In this document: piece after piece, positions 33,810 to 42,167 of the stretch
How the letters are laid out: every line of letters begins with the position of its first letter
Numbering within the stretch: position 1 is the first letter of the stretch
NCBI RefSeq assembly: GCF_023715525.1
Contig: NZ_JAMBOG010000009.1
Span: forward strand, 62,001-126,000
DNA from: Kocuria rosea
GTDB taxonomy: Bacteria; Actinomycetota; Actinomycetes; Actinomycetales; Micrococcaceae
Direction: 5' to 3'
DNA length: 64,000 bases
Translations under genes and position numbers: made by a program
The notes under the pieces: model-generated
What the model saw: the letters and a program-made list of their open reading frames with translations, nothing else
Told to the model about the DNA's origin: nothing
Databases searched by the model: none

Positions 33810-35894
33810 TCAGTCTGTGGCGGTCGTGGAGCCCGAGGCGTCCCCGGGGGACACGGAGTGCCCGCGCTCCGGGACCTCGACCGGGTGCTCCGGCTTGGCC
33901 GCCACGGCCTGGTCCTGCGGGGCGAGGGTCGAGGGGTCCTGGGCGTGGAGCCGCCGGGCCTCCTCGCGCTCGGCCTGGGTGACCACCGGCGGGACGTCCG
34001 GGACGGGGCGGGTGTCCTTGGACAGCCACACCGGGCGCAGGTCGCGCTTGCGCACGTCGTGGAAGATGTCGGCGATCTGCGCCTCGTTGAGGGTCTCGCG
34101 CTCCAGCAGCTCGAGGGCCAGCCGGTCGAGCACGTGGCGGTTGTCCAGGAGGATCTCGTAGGCCTCGTCGTGGGCCTGCTCGAGCAGGGCCCGGACCTCC
34201 TCGTCGACGATCGCGGCGGTGCGCTCGGAGTACTCCCGGCCGCTGCCGGCGGCGTCCCGGCCCAGGAACGGCTCGGAGCTGTCCCCGCCGAGCTTGATGG
34301 AGCCCACGCGCGCGCTCATCCCGTACTGGGTGACCATCTTGCGCGCGGTGTCGGTCGCCTTCTGGATGTCGTTGGACGCGCCCGTGGACGGGTCCCGGAA
34401 GACGATCTCCTCCGCGGCGCGCCCGCCCATGGCGTAGGCCATCTGGTCCAGCAGCTCGTTGCGAGTGGTCGAGTACTTGTCGTCCATGGGCATGACCATG
34501 GTGTAGCCCAGGGCCCGGCCGCGGGGCAGGATCGTGATCTTGGTGACCGGGTCCGTGTTGCGCAGGGCCGCGGCCACGAGCGCGTGGCCGCCCTCGTGGT
34601 AGGCGGTGACCTTGCGCTCGAGCTCCTTCATGATCCGGCTGCGCTTCTGCGGGCCCGCGATGACGCGGTCGATGGCCTCGTCCACGGCGCGGTCGTCGAT
34701 CAGCTGCGCGTGGGAGCGGGCCGTCAGCAGGGCGGCCTCGTTCATCACGTTGGCGAGCTCGGCGCCGGTGAAGCCGGGCGTGCGCTTGGCCACGGACGCG
34801 AGGTCCACGTTGTCCGCGAGGGGCTTGCCCTGCGAGTGCACCCGGAGGATCTGCAGGCGGCCCTTCATGTCCGGGGCGTCCACGCCGATCTGCCGGTCGA
34901 ACCGGCCCGGGCGCAGCAGGGCGGGGTCGAGCACGTCGGGGCGGTTGGTGGCGGCGATGAGGATGACGTTGGTCGTGGCGTCGAACCCGTCCATCTCGAC
35001 GAGCAGCTGGTTGAGGGTCTGCTCGCGCTCGTCGTTGCCGCCGCCCATGCCGGCGCCGCGCTGGCGGCCCACGGCGTCGATCTCGTCGACGAAGATGATC
35101 GCGGGGGCGTTCTCCTTGGCCTGCTGGAAGAGGTCCCGCACGCGGGAGGCGCCCACGCCCACGAACATCTCGACGAAGTCCGAGCCGGAGATCGAGAAGA
35201 ACGGCACGCCCGCCTCGCCGGCCACCGCGCGGGCGAGCAGGGTCTTGCCGGTGCCGGGGGGACCGTAGAGCAGCACGCCCTTGGGCACCTTCGCCCCGAG
35301 GGCGGTGAACCGGTCGCGCTCCACGAGGAACTGCTTGATCTCGTCGAGCTCCTGGACGGCCTCGTCCGCGCCGGCGACGTCGGCGAAGGTCACCGTGGGG
35401 TTGTCCTTGTCGAACATCTTGGCCCGGGAGCGCCCGAAGCGCATGACCTGCGAGCCGCCGCCCTGCATGCGGGAGAACACGAACCAGAAGATCGCGAGGA
35501 TGATCAGGAACGGCAGCAGGAAGCCGATGAGGCTGGTGAACCAGTTCGACTCGACCGGCTGGTCGGTGAACCCTTCGAGGTCGGCCGCGTTCATGGCCCG
35601 CACGACCTCGTCGCCGCGCGGGGTGACGTAGTAGAACTCGACGTTGCGCCCGAGCTCCCGGCCGTCGAGGGTCAGGTCCTCCTTGAGCTGGAGCTCCACC
35701 TTCTGCTGGCCGTCGTAGATCTTCGCCTCGGCGACCTTGTCGTCGGCGAGCAGCCCCAGGCCCACGTTGGTGTCCACGCGCCCGGACGAGCCGGTGGTGA
35801 GCGTGCCCACGAGGGGGAAGAGGACCAGGACGGCCAGGAGCACCCAGAACCAGGGTCCCCTGAAGAAGTTGTTGGGTTTTTTCGCCGTGGCCAA
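33810..35894 (-). CDS. ftsH: Membrane AAA protease FtsH (TTG start)
   Basis: A 694-residue ATP-dependent zinc protease for membrane-protein quality control. Two N-terminal membrane helices (about 16-32 [16 protein letters not shown] and about 118-138) flank an extracytoplasmic loop. AAA module: Walker [20 protein letters not shown], Walker [16 protein letters not shown]. Zinc site HEGGH ([19 protein letters not shown] in most). The TTG at 35894 follows GGGAGGA by 8 nt and yields a normal N-terminus ([17 protein letters not shown]); longer frames upstream have no support. Confidence 0.96.
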   Translation of the reverse strand: MATAKKPNNFFRGPWFWVLLAVLVLFPLVGTLTTGSSGRVDTNVGLGLLADDKVAEAKIYDGQQKVELQLKEDLTLDGRELGRNVEFYYVTPRGDEVVRAMNAADLEGFTDQPVESNWFTSLIGFLLPFLIILAIFWFVFSRMQGGGSQVMRFGRSRAKMFDKDNPTVTFADVAGADEAVQELDEIKQFLVERDRFTALGAKVPKGVLLYGPPGTGKTLLARAVAGEAGVPFFSISGSDFVEMFVGVGASRVRDLFQQAKENAPAIIFVDEIDAVGRQRGAGMGGGNDEREQTLNQLLVEMDGFDATTNVILIAATNRPDVLDPALLRPGRFDRQIGVDAPDMKGRLQILRVHSQGKPLADNVDLASVAKRTPGFTGAELANVMNEAALLTARSHAQLIDDRAVDEAIDRVIAGPQKRSRIMKELERKVTAYHEGGHALVAAALRNTDPVTKITILPRGRALGYTMVMPMDDKYSTTRNELLDQMAYAMGGRAAEEIVFRDPSTGASNDIQKATDTARKMVTQYGMSARVGSIKLGGDSSEPFLGRDAAGSGREYSERTAAIVDEEVRALLEQAHDEAYEILLDNRHVLDRLALELLERETLNEAQIADIFHDVRKRDLRPVWLSKDTRPVPDVPPVVTQAEREEARRLHAQDPSTLAPQDQAVAAKPEHPVEVPERGHSVSPGDASGSTTATD

Positions 35895-36086
35895 GCCGCT
35901 GATCCTCCCGTGGATGGTTGTCCGGGCCCCCTCGGGCCCGGGCCCGCCCGGGGCCGGGTCCAGGGGACGCAGACCTACAATGTACAGCCCGCGCACCCGC
36001 GGACACCGGGAAGGGCCCCGGAGTTCCCTGTCAGCGGACAGCCGCCGCGGCGCCCGCCGGGAGAGCCCTCCCCGCGGGCCCCCGGC

Positions 36087-36638
36087 TCACTCGTAGACGT
36101 GCGGGGCGAGGGTCGCGATGCAGTCGAGGTTGCGGTACTTCTCGGCGTAGTCCAGGCCGTAGCCGACCACGAACTCGTTGGGGATGTCCCAGCCCACGTA
36201 CTTGACGTCGATCGCCGTCTTGGCGGCCTCCGGCTTGCGCAGCAGCGCGCAGATCTCCACGGAGGCGGCCCGGCGCGAGACCAGGTTGGCCCGCAGCCAG
36301 GACAGGGTGAGACCGGAGTCGATGATGTCCTCGACGATGAGCACGTCACGACCGGTGAGGTCGGTGTCGAGGTCCTTGAGGATCCGCACCACGCCGGAGG
36401 ACTTGGTCCCCGACCCGTAGGAGGACACGGCCATCCAGTCCATGGGGTACTGGCCCTTGAGGGCGCGGCACAGGTCGGCCATGACCATCACCGCCCCCTT
36501 GAGCACCCCCACGAGCAGGACGTCGCGGCCCTGGTAGTCGGCGTCGACGGCCGCCGCCAGCTCGGCGATCTTGGCCTCGATGTCTTCCTTGGTGAACAGG
36601 ACCTCGGTGAGGTCCCCGGGGACGTCCTCAGGCTTCAC
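36087..36638 (-). CDS. hpt: Hypoxanthine phosphoribosyltransferase
   Basis: A 183-residue purine-salvage enzyme turning hypoxanthine/guanine plus PRPP into IMP/GMP. The PRPP loop is VLIVEDIIDSGLTLSWL, with VGVLKGAVMVMADL and the base-site end VGYGLDYAEKYRNL. GTG start overlaps the tilS end by 11 nt, with GAGGAG inside tilS. The tilS-hpt-ftsH order is conserved across Gram-positives. The 192-nt gap before ftsH carries a TACATTGTAGGTC patch that may be the ftsH promoter. Confidence 0.95.
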   Translation of the reverse strand: MKPEDVPGDLTEVLFTKEDIEAKIAELAAAVDADYQGRDVLLVGVLKGAVMVMADLCRALKGQYPMDWMAVSSYGSGTKSSGVVRILKDLDTDLTGRDVLIVEDIIDSGLTLSWLRANLVSRRAASVEICALLRKPEAAKTAIDVKYVGWDIPNEFVVGYGLDYAEKYRNLDCIATLAPHVYE

Positions 36639-37746
36639 GGCGCTCCTCGTGCGGTGCGGAATCGGGTTCGGTGGCGGGTCCCGCGGGCCGCGGCCCGACG
36701 AGCTCGAGGTGCCCCGGGCCGCGCGTGCCGGCCGGCGGGCGCCTGCGCCACACCGACACCTTACCCGCCATCTGCACGGGCCCCGCGGCGCCGCGGCCCT
36801 CGGCGAAGGCGTCCAGCGCGCCGAGCCGCTCGTAGGCCGGGGTCTCCCCGCCGGCCGCGACGACGGCCGCGGACAGCGCCCGGCGGCGCAGGGCGGGGTG
36901 GGCCTGCTGCAGCACCCGCAGGTCGAGCGCCACGGCGGGCCCGCGCCCGGGGGCGGCGGCCCGGGCACGCCCCAGCAGCTCGTGGGCGGCGCCGTCCAGG
37001 AAGTCCGCGTCCGGGCCGAGGATCGCGGCGGAGCGGGCGAGCGCCCGCGCCAGGCCGGGCCCGAGCTCGGCCTCGAGCAGCGGCAGGACGCGGTGGCGGA
37101 CCCGGGAGCGCATCAGGGACGTGTCGTGGTTGGTGGGGTCGTGCCACGGCTCGAGCTGCTCGGCGGCGCAGATCTCCAGGGTCTGCTCGCGGGAAAGGTC
37201 CAGGAAGGGGCGCAGGTACGTGACGCCGTCGAGCTCGCGCACCGGGGGCATGCCGGCGAGCGAACGGGTGCCGGAGCCGCGGGCCAGGCCCAGCAGCACG
37301 GACTCCGCCTGGTCGTCCAGGGTGTGCCCGAGCAGCACGGCGTCGGCGCCGGTGCGGGCCACGACGACCGCGATGCCGCCGTAGCGCGCGGTGCGGGCGG
37401 CCATCTCGGGCCCGCCCGCGTCCCGGTGCACGGTGACGGCCGTGACGACGACGGGGGCGAGACCGAGCTGCTCGAGGGTGCGGGCGGTGCGGGCGGCCAC
37501 GTCGGCGGAGCCCTCCTGCAGGCCGTGGTCGACCACGACGGCACCCACGCGCAGGGCACCGCGCCGGGCGAAGTGGGCGGCGGCGGCGGCCAGCGCCAGG
37601 GAGTCGGGTCCGCCGCTGCAGGCGACGAGGAGCAGGGGGAGCTCGGCGGGGGGCGGGGGGAGGTGGCGGCGGACCGCGTCGAGCACACGGCGCCGCCCCG
37701 CGGCGACGTCGGGGGACAGTCGGCCGCGGCGGGCGAACTGGGTCAC
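36628..37746 (-). CDS. tilS: tRNA(Ile)-lysidine synthetase TilS
   Basis: A 372-residue enzyme that converts C34 of the CAU tRNA-Ile to lysidine with ATP and lysine. N-type PP-loop LLLVACSGGPDSLALAAAA (about 38-48), then VGAVVVDHGLQEGS and LLGHTLDDQAESVLLGLARG. The C-terminal part is Ala/Arg-rich and less conserved. The GTG overlaps the stop of the HTH gene by 4 nt (GTGA). Confidence 0.94.
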   Translation of the reverse strand: MTQFARRGRLSPDVAAGRRRVLDAVRRHLPPPPAELPLLLVACSGGPDSLALAAAAAHFARRGALRVGAVVVDHGLQEGSADVAARTARTLEQLGLAPVVVTAVTVHRDAGGPEMAARTARYGGIAVVVARTGADAVLLGHTLDDQAESVLLGLARGSGTRSLAGMPPVRELDGVTYLRPFLDLSREQTLEICAAEQLEPWHDPTNHDTSLMRSRVRHRVLPLLEAELGPGLARALARSAAILGPDADFLDGAAHELLGRARAAAPGRGPAVALDLRVLQQAHPALRRRALSAAVVAAGGETPAYERLGALDAFAEGRGAAGPVQMAGKVSVWRRRPPAGTRGPGHLELVGPRPAGPATEPDSAPHEERREA

Positions 37747-38222
37747 CCGCGGGCGTCCTCGCGGGCGGTCGCGGCCTGGCGCTGCTCGGCCTCCCGCACG
37801 GCAAGGCGCACGACCTTGGTGAGGGTGGGCGCGCCCTCCCCCAGCAGGTCGACCGCGACCTCGAGCTCGCGCAGCGGGACGACCGTGGCCAGCGCGGCCA
37901 CGGTGTTGGTCTCGCTGTGGATCCCGGCCTGGATCTGGGTCGTGGACAGCACGGGCTGGGAGGCCTCCACCTCGGCGAGGGTCTCCTCGACCTCCGGGGT
38001 GCCGATCCGCTGCTCGAGCATGACCAGGCGCTCGTAGACCGCCGGGTTGCCGATCTTGATCCGGCGGCCGCTGTTGAGCTGCGACAGCATGGGGGCGGAG
38101 AGGCCGAGCACCTCGGCGAGCCGCCGCTGGGTGATGCCGTAGGCCTGCACGATGGCCCCGAAGCGCTCCGAGAGCGGCTGGCCGTAGAGCCTGACCTGCT
38201 GTTCGATGTTCTCTGTGCTCAC
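37743..38222 (-). CDS. HTH regulator (XRE-like)
   Basis: A 159-residue protein with an N-terminal Cro/XRE-like helix-turn-helix (FGAIVQAYGITQRRLAEVLG then LSAPMLSQLNSGRRIKIGNP, about residues 20-60) and a C-terminal region of unknown role (VAALATVVPLRELEVAVDLL). It heads the tilS-hpt operon with a recognisable promoter; the GTG at 38222 is only 4 nt past the -10 box, so the start is somewhat uncertain. Target genes unknown. Confidence 0.82.
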   Translation of the reverse strand: MSTENIEQQVRLYGQPLSERFGAIVQAYGITQRRLAEVLGLSAPMLSQLNSGRRIKIGNPAVYERLVMLEQRIGTPEVEETLAEVEASQPVLSTTQIQAGIHSETNTVAALATVVPLRELEVAVDLLGEGAPTLTKVVRLAVREAEQRQAATAREDARG

Positions 38223-38225
38223 GTG

Positions 38226-38254
38226 AAGATAGTGGCACAGAAATGTGATGTCAC
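38226..38254 (-). promoter_or_regulatory. Sigma-70-type promoter of HTH-tilS-hpt operon
   Basis: Minus strand GTGACA (38249-38254), 17 nt, TATCTT (38226-38231): the best -35/-10 pair in the window. An AT-rich patch with CACAGAAATGTGATG palindromic character lies between the boxes and may be an operator, possibly for the HTH protein itself. Confidence 0.65.
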
Positions 38255-38383
38255 CTACCGCGTGTCGTGCTGTGACCGGTTTCGACACGCCGTGGACGAT
38301 CGTCGACACCTTGATGAATTCGCATGTCAGCGGGGGGTGGGGAGAGCTCTACCACACCTTTCCCGGACCGGGGGCGGCCGGGC

Positions 38384-39529
38384 TCAGCGGGAGGGGGTCC
38401 CGGGGTCCAGCACGCGGGCGATCCAGCGCTCCGGGGCGTGGATTTCCGCCTCCGTGGGCAGGTGCTCCGGGGCCTCCCAGATCCGGTTGAACCCGTCGAG
38501 GCCCGCGGCCGCGACCACGGCGGTGACGAACTTCTGCCCGTCGCTGTACTGGCGCATCTTGGCGTCCATGCCCAGCAGCCGGCGCACGAACCGGTCGAGG
38601 GCGCCCTGCAGCTCCGAGCGCCGCTCGAAGCGGCGCCGGATGGTCTTCACCGTGGGCACCACGGAGGCGTCCACCCCGTCCATCACGAAGTTGGCGTGGC
38701 CCTCGAGCAGGCTCATGACCGCGGTGAGGTGGGAGAGGATCTCCTTCTCCCGCGGGCCCATGAGCAGGCCCACGACGCCGAGCGAGGCGGCGGGCCGCCC
38801 GGCGTCCGGCGTCCGACCGGTGAGCGAGCGGACGGCCTCCGTGAGCCGCTCCCGCAGGGACTCGGCCTGGCCCACGAGGGCGTCGGTGAGCTCCTGGATC
38901 TGCCCGAGCATGTGCTCGCGCAGCCACGGGGCGGCGGCGAACTGGACGCGGTGGGTCTGCTCGTGCAGGCAGACCCACAGCCGGAAGTCCTCGGGCTCGA
39001 CGTTGAGCTCGCTTTCGACGGTGAGGATGTTGGGGGCCACGAGCATCAGCCGCCCGCCCGGGTGCCGCTGCGCGGCCGCGGCGGAGACGAGCCCCGCGTA
39101 GGGGTCGTACTGGCCGAGGACCTTCGCGGAGAGGAAGCCCAGCACCGCGGCCATCTCCATGGCGGTGGCGGTCCCGCCGAGCGCGGCGGCGGCGGCGCTG
39201 AACTGCTCCGGGCGCCGCCGCCGCAGGGCCTGGACGGCGGGCTCCATGAGCACCTCGAAGGCCTGGGCGTTGGCCCGGGCCCACCCGGCGCGGTCCACGA
39301 CGAGGACCGTGGAGTCCCGCAGGTCGCGGGCGGCCTCCAGCCCGCTGATGCGGTGGACGTGGTCCACGGAGGCCTCGGCGTGGCGGCGCATGGACGTCAC
39401 CGCCGCCTCCATGTCCCGGGCGGACATCCGGGGGCCGGCCGGGGTGATCCGGGCCGCGGCCTCCGCCGCGAGGTCCCACCGGACGAGGGCGGGCGCCTCG
39501 GCGTCCGGGGTGCGGTCTGCTGCGCTCAT
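38384..39529 (-). CDS. Zinc-dependent metalloprotease-like protein (DUF2342)
   Basis: A 381-residue protein of the actinobacterial DUF2342 family, sometimes labelled coenzyme F420 biosynthesis-associated. Zincin motif HEQTH (LWVCLHEQTHRVQF, about residue 195), with ILSHLTAVMSLLEGHANFVMD supplying the later Glu ligand (EGHA). No signal peptide. The ATG at 39529 was chosen over a GTG at 39547 because of the nearby GAGG. It is transcribed away from tilS; enzymatic activity is inferred. Confidence 0.87.
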   Translation of the reverse strand: MSAADRTPDAEAPALVRWDLAAEAAARITPAGPRMSARDMEAAVTSMRRHAEASVDHVHRISGLEAARDLRDSTVLVVDRAGWARANAQAFEVLMEPAVQALRRRRPEQFSAAAAALGGTATAMEMAAVLGFLSAKVLGQYDPYAGLVSAAAAQRHPGGRLMLVAPNILTVESELNVEPEDFRLWVCLHEQTHRVQFAAAPWLREHMLGQIQELTDALVGQAESLRERLTEAVRSLTGRTPDAGRPAASLGVVGLLMGPREKEILSHLTAVMSLLEGHANFVMDGVDASVVPTVKTIRRRFERRSELQGALDRFVRRLLGMDAKMRQYSDGQKFVTAVVAAAGLDGFNRIWEAPEHLPTEAEIHAPERWIARVLDPGTPSR

Positions 39530-39593
39530 GCCCTCATGCAACCACACGCCCCTGGGAGCCGCCGTGGTGGCGCCAGGGAGCCCGGGCGTCCCG

Positions 39594-41018
39594 TCACAGT
39601 CGGGCGAGGGCGGCGACCGCGCGGTCGACGGCGTCCCGGGCCGCCGCGGGGTCGGAGACGTCGCCGAGCAGCACGGAGAACGTCAGCAGCCGGCCGCCGT
39701 CCGTGGTGACGTGGCCACTGAGGGAGACCACGGTGTACAGCGTGCCCGTCTTCGCCCGGACGACCCCCTGGCCGGGGTGCTCGGGGGCGTCGTCGAACCG
39801 GTCGGCGAGGGTGCCGCCGCCGCCGGCCACCGGCAGGGCGCGGGCGCCGGGGGCGAGCGCCCCCGTGCCGTCCGTGGCCATCGCCCGCACTACGTGCTCC
39901 AGGGTGCGGGCGGAGAGGCGGTTGCGCAGGGACATCCCGGAGGCGTCCGAGAGCTCGGCACCGGCCGCCGGGACCCCGTGCGCTGCGAGGGCCTCGGCCG
40001 CGGCGGCGCGCCCGCCGGCGATGCTGCCGGGATGCCCGGCGGCCGCTGCCGCGAGCCGCGAGAGGACCTCGGCGAGGTGGTTGTCGGAGTCCTGGACCAT
40101 GAGCCGCGCCTGCTCGGCGAGCGTCGCCGACTCCACGGCGGCCAGCTCCTCGGCCCCCGCGGGGGCGCGGCCCGGGGCGATCGTCACGGCCGGCGGCCCG
40201 CCGGGCCCGGCGGGCCGCAGCTCCCGCAGCTCGGCGGCGAGGACGGCGGCCACGTCCCGGGCGGGCTCCTGCGGGCGCGCGGCCCCCGGGCCGTCCCCGT
40301 CGGGGACGCGGTGGGACCAGAACGCCATGGGGGCAACGGGCCCGATCCGGCCTGCGGCGACGTCCTCCGCGGCCCAGGCGTCGTTGAGGGCGGGACCGGC
40401 GAACAGCCCGGCGTCCCACCGGACGGTGACCGGGCCCGTGATCCCGCGCGCGGCGAGCTCCCGCGCGGTCCGCTCGGCGAGGGTCCGGATGCCCGCCCGG
40501 CCCATGACCGCCGCGGGGTCGGAGCGGCCCGAGCTCAGGAGCGTGTCCCCGCCGGCGACGAGCACGACCGTGGCCGGGTCCTCCCCGGCGAGCACGCGCG
40601 TGCGCAGGCGCTCGCCGGGATCGGCGTGGGCGAGCAGCGACAGGAGCGTGACGAGCTTCTGGTTGGAGGCCGGGACCAGGGCCGCGTCCGCGTCCCGCTC
40701 CAGCAGCGGCTGCCCCGTGAGCGCGTCGGCCACGAGCGCCGAGCGGCGCCCGGCCGGGACGCCGGCCAGCGCGGCGTCCACCGCCGCCGCCACCTCCCCC
40801 GGGGCGGGCGCGGGCGCCGCCGGGTCCGGGCGGACGGCCCCGGCGGGCGCCGGCGGGTCCGCGGGCACGGAGCGCGCCGCGGACACGGCGTCCCCGCCCG
40901 GGCCCAGCAGCGGAGCCCAGTGCGGGTGCAGCCACGCGGCCACGCCCACGCAGCCGGCCGCGAGCAGGGCTGCGGCCGTGCGGGGGGCGGAGGCGCCGCG
41001 GCGCCGGGAGCTGCTCAT
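39594..41018 (-). CDS. dacB: D-Ala-D-Ala carboxypeptidase (PBP4/DacB family)
   Basis: A 474-residue penicillin-binding protein of class C/S13 that trims peptidoglycan peptides. A signal-like N-terminus (TAAALLAAGCVGVAAW) exports it. Catalytic motifs: SxxK as VPASNQKLVTLL, SxN as VQDSDNHLAEVL, KTG as VRAKTGTLYTVVSLSG. The large insertion domain between SxxK and SxN is typical of DacB. It starts 6 nt after a CAGAAT box and lacks a ribosome site, so is perhaps leaderless. Divergent from ppa. Confidence 0.94.
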   Translation of the reverse strand: MSSSRRRGASAPRTAAALLAAGCVGVAAWLHPHWAPLLGPGGDAVSAARSVPADPPAPAGAVRPDPAAPAPAPGEVAAAVDAALAGVPAGRRSALVADALTGQPLLERDADAALVPASNQKLVTLLSLLAHADPGERLRTRVLAGEDPATVVLVAGGDTLLSSGRSDPAAVMGRAGIRTLAERTARELAARGITGPVTVRWDAGLFAGPALNDAWAAEDVAAGRIGPVAPMAFWSHRVPDGDGPGAARPQEPARDVAAVLAAELRELRPAGPGGPPAVTIAPGRAPAGAEELAAVESATLAEQARLMVQDSDNHLAEVLSRLAAAAAGHPGSIAGGRAAAAEALAAHGVPAAGAELSDASGMSLRNRLSARTLEHVVRAMATDGTGALAPGARALPVAGGGGTLADRFDDAPEHPGQGVVRAKTGTLYTVVSLSGHVTTDGGRLLTFSVLLGDVSDPAAARDAVDRAVAALARL

Positions 41019-41024
41019 GGCCCC

Positions 41025-41030
41025 ATTCTG
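41025..41030 (-). promoter_or_regulatory. -10 box of dacB
   Basis: Minus-strand CAGAAT, 6 nt before the ATG at 41018; a weak match to TANNNT. Confidence 0.35.
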
Positions 41031-41207
41031 GCCTGTCCGCCCGGCCCGCCCCGGCCCGCCGCACGGGGCCGCCCGCGCCCGGCGGTTACCGCCGCCCGCG
41101 GGGCCCCGACTATCGTGGGGACGGATCTGCCCACCCCGACGGGGCGGTGCGGCCCTCCCCGGCCGCCGTCAGCCCTGCCCAGTCCTTCCAGCACGAGGAG
41201 AAGCACC

Positions 41208-41735
41208 ATGGAGATGGACGTCACCATCGAGATCCCGCGGGGATCGCGCGTCAAGTACGAGATCGACCACGAGACCGGCCGCCTGCGCCTGGACCGCGTC
41301 CTGTTCACGTCCATGCAGTACCCGGCGCACTACGGCTACTTCGAGGACACCCTCGGCGAGGACGGCGACCCCCTGGACGCCCTGGTCCTGCTCGACGTCG
41401 AGATCGTCCCGGGGGTCATCGTCGAGGCCCGCCCGATCGCCGTGTTCAACATGAACGACGAGGCCGGCGGGGACGCGAAGGTCCTGTGCGTGTCCACCGA
41501 CAAGCGCTACGACCACATCCAGGGCCTCGACGACATCGACGAGTTCAAGCAGAAGGAGATCCAGCACTTCTTCGAGCGCTACAAGGACCTCGAGCCCAAC
41601 AAGTGGGTCAAGGGCGAGGGCTGGGAGGGCAAGGAGACCGCCGAGCGCCTCGTCGTGGAGGCCCGCGAGCGCTTCGAGCAGTCCCACTTCGAGTCGGCCG
41701 CCGAGGCCGAGGCGAAGGCCGACGCCACCGACTGA
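41208..41735 (+). CDS. ppa: Inorganic pyrophosphatase
   Basis: A 175-residue soluble family I pyrophosphatase (PPi to 2 Pi). Conserved: IEIPRGSRVKYEIDHETG, MQYPAHYGYFEDTLGEDGDP, the metal-binding signature DGDPLDALVLLD, and VSTDKRYDHIQGLDDID. GAGGAG lies 7 nt before the ATG at 41208; ATG 41214 is an alternative. It stands alone, with a hairpin terminator after it. Confidence 0.96.
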   Translation: MEMDVTIEIPRGSRVKYEIDHETGRLRLDRVLFTSMQYPAHYGYFEDTLGEDGDPLDALVLLDVEIVPGVIVEARPIAVFNMNDEAGGDAKVLCVSTDKRYDHIQGLDDIDEFKQKEIQHFFERYKDLEPNKWVKGEGWEGKETAERLVVEARERFEQSHFESAAEAEAKADATD

Positions 41736-41756
41736 GCGCCGGCAGGGGCGCACCTC

Positions 41757-41793
41757 GGGAGGGCCGGGGACCGTGACGGTCCCCGGCCCTCCC
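41757..41793 (+). terminator. Terminator of ppa
   Basis: Perfect 18-bp inverted repeat (41757-41774 / 41776-41793) around a single central base; GC-rich without U tract. Confidence 0.65.
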
Positions 41794-42094
41794 GCACCTC
41801 CGGGATCTACTACTGCAAATACATGAATTCCGTTATATTCGGGAGTGGCCGGCTCCGCCGGCCCGTCGGCCCAGATGCATCCCCCCCATGGCATCCGGGC
41901 CGGCCGACCGGGATCGAGGTCTGCCGGTGAGCACCCGAGGGTGCCCGGCGGCGGCGGGGGTCCCCCCACCTGCGCCGCACCACCGATCTCTCCCGGTCCA
42001 TCCCGGCGCCCGGGTCCCGGGCGCGGGGAGTCGGCCGGCAGGTCTGCGACCTGCCGGCCGATCCCCGTCCTGCTCCCGGTTCCTCGCCCGGCGC
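41794..42094. other. Structured non-coding region with AT-rich island
   Basis: About 300 bases with no convincing gene. 41811-41843 is strikingly AT-rich for this genome (CAAATACATGAATTCCGTTA, then TATTC) and contains TATATT. It is followed by several inverted repeats: GCGCCCGGG-T-CCCGGGCGC (42007-42025) and TCGGCCGGCAGGTC / GACCTGCCGGCCGA (42031-42061). It could hold a small RNA or regulatory element; nothing was recognised. Confidence 0.5.
42031..42061. repeat. 14-bp perfect stem-loop
   Basis: Arms 42031-42044 and 42048-42061 with TGC loop; no U tract on either side. It lies 34 nt before the predicted promoter of the nuclease-helicase gene. Confidence 0.6.
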
Positions 42095-42122
42095 TTGTGA
42101 CGTCCGGTCCCTGTGGTTCGAT
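42095..42122 (+). promoter_or_regulatory. Candidate promoter of nuclease-helicase gene
   Basis: TTGTGA (42095-42100), 16 nt, TTCGAT (42117-42122), leaving a leader of about 38 nt with GAGAGGAAG before the ATG. Confidence 0.4.
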
Positions 42123-42167
42123 GGAGCCGGAACCGGGGACGGCCCCGGCCACGTCGAGAGGAAGCGC

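Noticed and set aside
38256-38383. A further gene between the HTH regulator and the metalloprotease
   Set aside because: Short frames only, with no ribosome site or coding-like composition.
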